Positions 58,200-64,000 of a DNA stretch of 64,000 nucleotides are shown in pieces. Positions within the stretch are counted from its first letter, which is position 1, and the number at the start of each line of letters is the position of its first letter. The stretch is from Datisca glomerata. Lineage: Eukaryota > Streptophyta > Magnoliopsida > Cucurbitales > Datiscaceae. The position numbers and the translations under genes are program-made. A model generated the notes under the pieces. That model had not been told where the DNA came from, did no database searches, and saw nothing but the letters and a program-made list of their open reading frames with translations. The stretch is from contig QANY01002420.1 of the NCBI GenBank assembly GCA_003255025.1, forward strand, positions 1,383,543 to 1,447,542. Direction: 5' to 3'.

Positions 58200-58990
58200 A
58201 CTTGTAAGCAGTCTGTACGTTATCATGCAAGAAGTTTTGATTGAAAATTCCAAATTGAATTTCATGAAATTCATCAAGAAGTTGATTTTTATATACTTCC
58301 GATGATATATAATTCGTCATGTAATTGGCTCCCAGTCGGTACAGTTTAATTAATGAATTTGATCGTTCTGCATAATATACTTCCCGTGTCTTTTGATCAA
58401 AATCTCCAAATTGAACTCTCTAAAATTCTCCAGTAAGTAAGCATTTGTATCTTTCTGATGATGTAAGATTCACCGTATAATTGAATTCCATCAAATATAG
58501 TTTAATTTCTGAAATTGACCGTTCTGCATATTCTGCTATCTTGAACAACCTTCACAAAAAATTGTCATAACTTTTGTTCGAGAGCTCCAAATTGAGTTCT
58601 GCAAAATTATTCAAGAAGTAGATATCCATACTTTTCTAATGATATATTGTTTGCTATGTAATAATATCAAAATGATACAATTTAAAAATTAAATTTGAGA
58701 AGCATTCATATATTTACTTTCCTGAATAACACCAACGAGAGCTGCCATAACTTTTGATCGGGAGCTTCAAATTGATTTTCGTAAAATTCTTCACAAGGTT
58801 GACTTCCATATCTTTTTGTTGATATAAGATTCATCATGTAGTTGGCCCCCATTAAATTCAGTGTAATTTCCGAATTTAAGGTTCTGCATAATCTGTCATA
58901 ACTTTTTCTCATGAGGTCTAAATCAAGTTCTGCAAAATTTTTCAAATAGTAGACATCTACATCTTTCTCATGATATATTATATGCTATGT
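58200..58990 (-). repeat. 155-180-bp tandem module, about five copies
   Basis: This is the same module as 6340-6903 (inverted relative to it) and 9400-9650. The core 'ctccaaattgagttctgcaaaattattcaagaagtagat' recurs near 58250, 58409, 58585, 58766 and 58920. It shows that the module exists in family X without a hAT. Confidence 0.8.
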
Positions 58991-58999
58991 AAATCTGCC

Positions 59000-59480
59000 T
59001 AAAAATTTGAGTGACTGTATTTTTTGCTTTCCCGTTCTGAAGTGTCAATTTTTTTGTCTGAAGTGAACGTGATCTTCTTTGCTCTTCTTTTCTTTTCTGC
59101 CGAAGTTCTGTTCTGTAATTCTCTTCCTTTCTTTTTCTTTTCTGAAGAGCTGAAGCTTCTCTGATATGAACTTGAACTTTTTCATTCTGAAACTCTGACT
59201 TTGACTTTTCCGAAGCTCTGACTTTAAAATTTCTATTTTGAAACCTTTATTATTTTATGAGATTTCTAATATGAGCTTTTTTGAGCTTTTTGAGATCTTC
59301 TGATCTGCGCCTTCTGAGCCCTTCTGGTGTAAGCTTTATGAGCTTTTCTGATATGAGATTTTTTTATCTTAGCTTTCTGAGTTTTTCTAATCTGAGCTTT
59401 TCTGATATGAGCTTTCTAAGCTTTTCTGCTCTGAGCTTTATGAGCTTAACTTTTCTTATCCGCTCTAATTTTTTTAACTC
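59000..59480 (-). repeat. Pyrimidine-rich low-order repeats
   Basis: Repeats such as 'tttctgatatgagctttctgagctt' (about 17-35-base periods) follow 'ttctgaagt' stretches. No coding meaning was recognised; short ORFs here are products of the repeat. Confidence 0.65.
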
Positions 59481-59930
59481 ATCCTTTCTTGAATAGATTT
59501 TTTTTCTTATCTCCTTCCTCTTTGGTTACTCTTAGCCTAGCCGTCGTAGGCGTAGCTTCGATCATCTGGTAGTCCACGAGTGCCAGTTCATGGGTTTCAT
59601 TAGTCACTTGTGGTAGTTGTTGAATTTGCATAATTCAATTCCACGAATTGTGTTAATAATAAATTTTTTAAAATAATAATTGTACAAAATAGATAAATCA
59701 AATCGAATATTTTCGATTTCGCTTTGTTTTCGATTAAAATAATAATTGTACAAAATAGATAAAACAAATCGAATAATAAATTTTTTAAAATAATGAGTGA
59801 ATTTACCGTTCTTCGCTTTGTTTTCGATTTCGTAGTCATTTTCGTTACTACTGCCGCATCCGTTTCTTCTTCTACTTCCATTGTTGGAAGCGTGTTTCAT
59901 TTGGTGCATTCTTTGCTCTTATCTGGAGCC
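59480..59930 (-). other. Leader segment of family X copy 2 with a local duplication
   Basis: On the minus strand 'gcgaagaacggtaaattcactcatt' near 59800 matches 4100-4130 of copy 1. A segment of about 75 bases with 'aaaataataattgtacaaaatagat' and 'cgaaaacaaagcgaa' is duplicated within 59660-59830. Low-complexity ORFs here lack recognisable domains. Confidence 0.55.
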
Positions 59931-60200
59931 TTAATTCTATTCTTGCTAAGAGTCTAATCAGGCACCTAATTCTCATTCTCACTAAGAGTCTGATCTGGCG
60001 TCCTACTTCCCATTCTTGTTAAGAGTTTGATCTAGTGCTCAATTTGTGTTCTCGCTAAGGGGTCTACTCCGACGCTTCGATTTCTACTCTCGCTAGGGTT
60101 CTGCTCTTACGCTTCGATTTTTGTTCTCGCTAGGGATCTGCTCTTACACTTTGATTTCTGTTCTCGCTAGGGGCCTGCTCTTACGCTTCGATTTCAATTC
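59930..60200 (-). repeat. 37-bp tandem array
   Basis: Units of 'ctcgctaggggtctgctcttacgcttcgatttctgtt' recur every 37 bases (anchors 60089, 60126 and 60163), with more diverged units to the left. The period equals that of the 11950-12240 array in copy 1, but the sequence is different. Confidence 0.75.
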
Positions 60201-60405
60201 TGACGTTTTGACTCTCCTTAATCATTTCTTTTGTCATTTCCCATCCGTTCTTCGCTTTATTTTCAGTTCCATAGTCATTTTATCACTACCTCTGCATCCT
60301 TTTCTTCTTCTGCTTCTGTTGCTGGAAGTGCATTTTCATTTGATTTTGAGCATTTGAGGGAGGTATTTCTTGAGTTTTTTCTCATCTCTCAATGAAAACA
60401 CCAAA

Positions 60406-60900
60406 TGTAAAGGAAAAAAATTCACGATTTTGAGATATGATCGTGAATTCCCTACATCATAATATGAAAATATGAAGAATAATTAAGAGAGAGAATGAAA
60501 GAATAATAATACTATGATTTACGTGGAAAACCCTTAAAAGGAAGAAAAACTACGGTGAGATTTTGATGGTATTTCATTACGGAGAAAGGATTTACAAGGC
60601 TGATGCAACTGCATAGTCAGCTTGTTTCTTATGAGTGTTGAGAGTTGTCGTATTGTGTTTGGAGTTATATCTTGCCTTTAGCTATATGCCTTCAATCAAT
60701 TACATAGAATCTAATACAACTTATCTAATTCTATCTAAAATAAGATCAACATAATATTCTCTAAGATCTAGTTGATCACCGTTAACAACTTAGTAAATCT
60801 TGAACCGTCTAGTTGATCCTATGGTTCTTGTTCTATCTCCTCTTCGATGGAGTCTTCGGTCTAGATCTTGCCACATGTCATATCAAATTTTTCCTGTACA
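60406..60900 (-). repeat. LTR of family X copy 2 (5' LTR on the minus strand)
   Basis: On the minus strand it begins TGTACAGG at 60900 and ends CCTTTACA at 60406. It shares blocks with 3389-3931 and with 12694-12885 throughout. Confidence 0.75.
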
Positions 60901-62040
60901 TCTTGCTTATTAGTAGTAACAACTTTTTGAATTTGAATCGTTTGGTGTAGTGTGACGAATCTGATGGTTGTAGTGATTGTTACCAGTTTTACCATGATGA
61001 TGATTCCCTCGATTGGCTTCTCTGGTTTTCGTGACTTTCTATGCGACTTTTATAGTTCAACTACATTCGTTAAGCGAGTAGTTCTAGATCAGCTTCTTCA
61101 GATCTGCCAACATGATAAATTTAACTATTCCCATAATGCTTCTGTAACATTTATTTTAATTATTTTTCTTCTCCGCAAATGTGATCGAACCGAGAATTAT
61201 TCATGTTCAACTATATATATGAATTCTATGAAACACATAAAAGCTACATAGAAATACTTCAAATATTTTAAACTCGATATTTAAGTGATCAAAGTTTATT
61301 GCTCTTAACCACTCTTGGTTTAATAATGACCTCTACGGAGTCACAATGTAACATCAGATGTTTAACATTTGCTTTTATTTACATTCTTAAAATTAGATGT
61401 CAGTAACCACAAATTTAAGCGGCTAATCAATCGAAACTGACAACTGCTTTAAAAGCTTTTACACTGACGAAGTGGTAATCATACCTTTCATGAGTCGAAC
61501 CTCTTAATTTTTCCAAACCGCAAATTCAAGTTTTGGTAATAATAATTATATTGCATTTAACGTATAAATGTTGAACTTTCACCCTTCATAACAGTAGTGG
61601 ATCTTAAACGGTTCGTTTTATTCCTGTCAAAAAATAGACTCCACATATTCTCATGTATCTAGTATAAAAAATAGATTCCACAATCCACTACTTTCAAATA
61701 AATGACCAAATCAAAATAATGTTTCATATGAAAGACCGTTTTTAAGGTAATCATGTAGTAAAAAGCACTATTAAATTTTTTTTATTATCCATTTGTAAAA
61801 ATAATCTCTATTCGTAAATTTCTCATGAGAACTATTTTTTTTTTCTATTTCAATTACAAGCATAATCGGATTTGTGAAATAGTACACGTATGCGGCGATG
61901 CTGATTGGAAATCTGCACACCACAAGCAAACAAACCCAAAGACAAAGAGTAATCGGAGGTGGTAGCCTCGCCTTAATGTCTCTGATACTTAGTTTAGATG
62001 TCTAATAATATTTGGGCAGACGTTCTTTAGTTGAAATTTT
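60901..62040. other. Unassigned intergenic DNA
   Basis: AT-rich sequence with no recognised protein, LTR or terminal repeat. The 99-codon ORF at 60952-61251 has hydrophobic character but no recognisable family and no regulatory context. Confidence 0.5.
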
Positions 62041-63300
62041 ACTTACTTTTTCCTCAGGTAAGAGGGAGTATTTACACCTGATGTCTCGTAAAGGTGAAAC
62101 GTGCTGGAGAAACTTGGGTGATGGGACGTCTGACTCCTATGGAAGGGTAGATGGTGACATTTAATGTCCTTGTACCCCGAGTTGACATGAAGGTGGGGCA
62201 TTTAATGTTGATGTGCCCCGAGCTGGCGTCAGTGGGAATGAGGTGATGGAACAAAGGCTGATCTGACATGCCATAATGATGATTGCACTCGATGTGTACT
62301 CTGCGAGAGAGCACGTTGTTGCTCACTTTCAACGGGTAATGATGGTGCTGACGTTAAGGTCTCCCAAGCTCTTCGACTGTCGACCTTACCCACGCTATCT
62401 TCCCAACTCTAGTGAGTGTGACCCGAACAATTTGTGGGGCAATGAGGGAAGGTCTATTTAGTTTCCTTGCCCGAGTGGCAGAGTTCTGATGTCTTTGGCT
62501 GATGTAGTCTAGTAGTGCCCAAACACATGCCATCATGCCATTGGTTCTCTGAAAATGTCCATAACAATTGCCCCTAGTCGGGACTCTGTACGGGCTTGTC
62601 CTGTCCAGGTCTGAAGACTCCACCCCTGGCTCTCGTCTGAGTTGGTTGTATCTACTAGGGTGATTAGGAGCTCTGTTATCCTTAGCAACTTGCACTCGTG
62701 CAAAATTTCCTAAATCGTATGCAACGATGGAGTTAGATTCCTAACCATGCCTCAAGTGGTCCACAGCACGCACGCGCCTCGATTTTCCTTGAAATTCAAA
62801 TTTTGTCGTCCCTCGGAAGTTGTGGCAATTATGGCGTGTGGGGAGCGTGAGGGGAGGCAAAATTGTGCAGGTCAAGTTATCGAAGCGTTACATGTTGTGA
62901 CAACAGACACATGAGGAGACATTGGGTTCCCATGCCAATTCCATTGGTTCATGAACGGATGGCTTTTCGACCGTTGGATTGCTTTGACGGTCTTGATTGT
63001 TGCTTGGGCTAAGGCCTATAAATAGACCGCGTCTTTCCTTTCTTACCCTTCTTTGCCCCCGATGAGAGACACACCCTTGCAAAAATTCCTTTTGTCCCCA
63101 TTCTTCTTTTCCCTCTGTGAAAGCAGAAACCCTTTCTCCCCTCTTCTTTCGTTTCTTCTATTTCTCCTGCATCCTTTGAGCGTTTTTTCTGAAACTTCGC
63201 CGGTCGGGGCCTTCATTCTTCCCTCTGTTGCGTTCAGGAGCCACTTTTGGGGCTGCTTGTGCTCATCGTGACGTTCATCCCGCCGCCATTCATTCGTCAT
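62041..63300 (+). repeat. Probable 5' LTR and leader of a Gypsy-type element
   Basis: Sequence of higher GC content carries CCTATAAATAG (TATA box, about 63017-63027), followed by a pyrimidine-rich segment and then the gag-like frame below. A roughly 40-base repeat with 'catttaatgt ... taccccgag' occurs twice at 62158-62222. The LTR start and primer site were not located, so the boundaries are approximate. Confidence 0.45.
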
Positions 63301-63488
63301 GGTAGGTTCTCTTTATTTTCTTTTTCCTACCTATTTTACAGCCATTTATATTTCATTCTCGTCTTTCTTTATGTTTGGGGATTCAGAGGGCTTTATCGAC
63401 CAGAGAGAGGATATAAATGTGTCGATCGAGGCCGTGAACCTCCCTGTTGATTCTGTGGGCCGTATGAGTTTGAGTTGAGCTTCCTACT

Positions 63489-64000
63489 GTTGGGGGCGAG
63501 TACCCTTCCTCCTTGACTAAAGAGGACTTGGGTGTAATCCGGAGGATGTACCACCTCCCGGATTACATTCAACTTCGGCTGCCGGAGGAGGGTGAGAGGA
63601 TGTGCCCCGTGACATGGAGGAACTGAACTATACTTAGCCGTGTTGAAGTGTTGGATGAGGCTTCCCTGCATCCCTTTCTCAAGGAATGGTTTTCTACTAT
63701 TGGGATAGCCTTGGCCCAACTTCAACCTAACTCATGGAGGGCTCTACTCGGGTGTTGGGTGCTCTGGAGATTGCATTGCGGCGAAGACTGTACCCTAGAC
63801 GTGTTTGACTTCCTGTTCAAGCTGAAGTCCCCTCCTAAGAATAAACGCGAAGGGGATCCTCCTCGGGAGCAAAGAAGTTGGTGCCTCATCAGTAGTATGG
63901 CCAAAGGGGTGAAAGAAGTTGGTGCCTCATCAGTAGTATGGCCAAAGGGGTGAAAGAAGTTGGTGCCTCATCAGTAGTATGGCCAAAGTGGTGAAAGGGA
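63489..64000 (+). pseudogene. Gypsy-type transposon N-terminal domain (PF04195-like), runs off window
   Basis: The plus frame from 63489 gives LTKEDLGVIRRMYHLPDYIQ and LRLPEEGERM, an in-frame TGA near 63624, then in the same frame SLHPFLKEWFSTIGIALAQL and QPNSWRALLGCWVLWRL. This pattern is characteristic of the 'putative gypsy type transposon' domain at the start of many plant Gypsy polyproteins. The frame stays open to 63953, where a 41-base tandem repeat disrupts it. The element continues beyond the window. Confidence 0.7.
63873..64000 (+). repeat. 41-bp tandem repeat, about three units
   Basis: 'agaagttggtgcctcatcagtagtatggccaaaggggtgaa' starts at 63873, 63914 and 63955. The copies are almost identical. 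The period is not a multiple of three, so each unit shifts the reading frame. Confidence 0.9.

Larger units (their letters stand above)
56251..60900 (-). mobile_element. Family X copy 2 (LTR element, inverted relative to copy 1)
   Basis: It has an LTR (60900-60406), a primer-site-like sequence (TGGTGTTTTCATTGAGAG just below 60406), a purine-rich leader and several tandem arrays shared with copy 1 but inverted. The Gypsy integrase fragment at its low end is in the same orientation and may be its pol, though continuity is not proven. No 3' LTR was found; the low end is cut by the CACTA insertion. Confidence 0.6.

Noticed and set aside
63043..63300. Overlapping ORFs of 72-85 codons on both strands
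   Set aside because: They lie in the pyrimidine-rich leader downstream of the probable LTR TATA box and show no domain.

Overview
This window looks like nuclear DNA of a flowering plant, probably a eudicot. It is AT-rich and packed with degenerate, nested Copia, Gypsy, LINE, hAT and CACTA elements. It contains one host-type gene with canonical GT/AG introns and a TATA box. I see no bacterial-style operons, ribosome binding sites or tRNA genes. Almost all transposon reading frames carry stops and frameshifts, so they are annotated as fossils. All calls come from reading the sequence; nothing was searched against a database.

Layout. 0.3-2.9 kb: an internally deleted Copia element (minus) with two diverged LTRs. 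3.4-12.9 kb: a large, apparently non-coding LTR element (plus; family 'X') filled with purine-rich tandem arrays, with a hAT transposon inserted in it. One end of the hAT and its flank were later inverted. 13.1-15.0 kb: 5' LTR, primer-binding site and gag of a Tat-like Gypsy element (minus). 15.6-28.4 kb: Copia 'B' (minus), split by the almost 10 kb Copia 'A' (plus) with 2 kb LTRs. 28.3-33.4 kb: Copia 'C' (plus), without a 5' LTR. 34.7-36.3 kb: 5'-truncated LINE (minus). 36.6-43.7 kb: Tat-like Gypsy 'E' (minus) with several tandem arrays. A single N and a near-identical 1.49 kb duplication inside it point to an assembly error.

46.3-51.6 kb: the only intact gene, a 12-exon GH1 (beta-glucosidase family) gene on the plus strand. 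My exon model gives an uninterrupted 569-codon frame. The general acid/base glutamate is replaced by glutamine, the nucleophile glutamate is kept, the N-terminus resembles a plastid transit peptide, and the C-terminus is a Pro/Val/Thr-rich tail. This is the most interesting locus.

52.4-56.25 kb: a CACTA (En/Spm) fragment (minus) whose Transposase_24-type ORF has a 1.3 kb minisatellite in one intron. Its terminal inverted repeat sits inside a Gypsy integrase fragment (56.25-56.6 kb). 56.7-60.9 kb: a second copy of family X in opposite orientation, with its own tandem arrays and LTR. 62.0-64.0 kb: the start of another Gypsy-type element (plus) with a probable LTR promoter and a gag-like domain, cut by the window edge.

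The transposon genes do not work together; they record successive insertions. The GH1 gene is the only part of the window with visible coding constraint.
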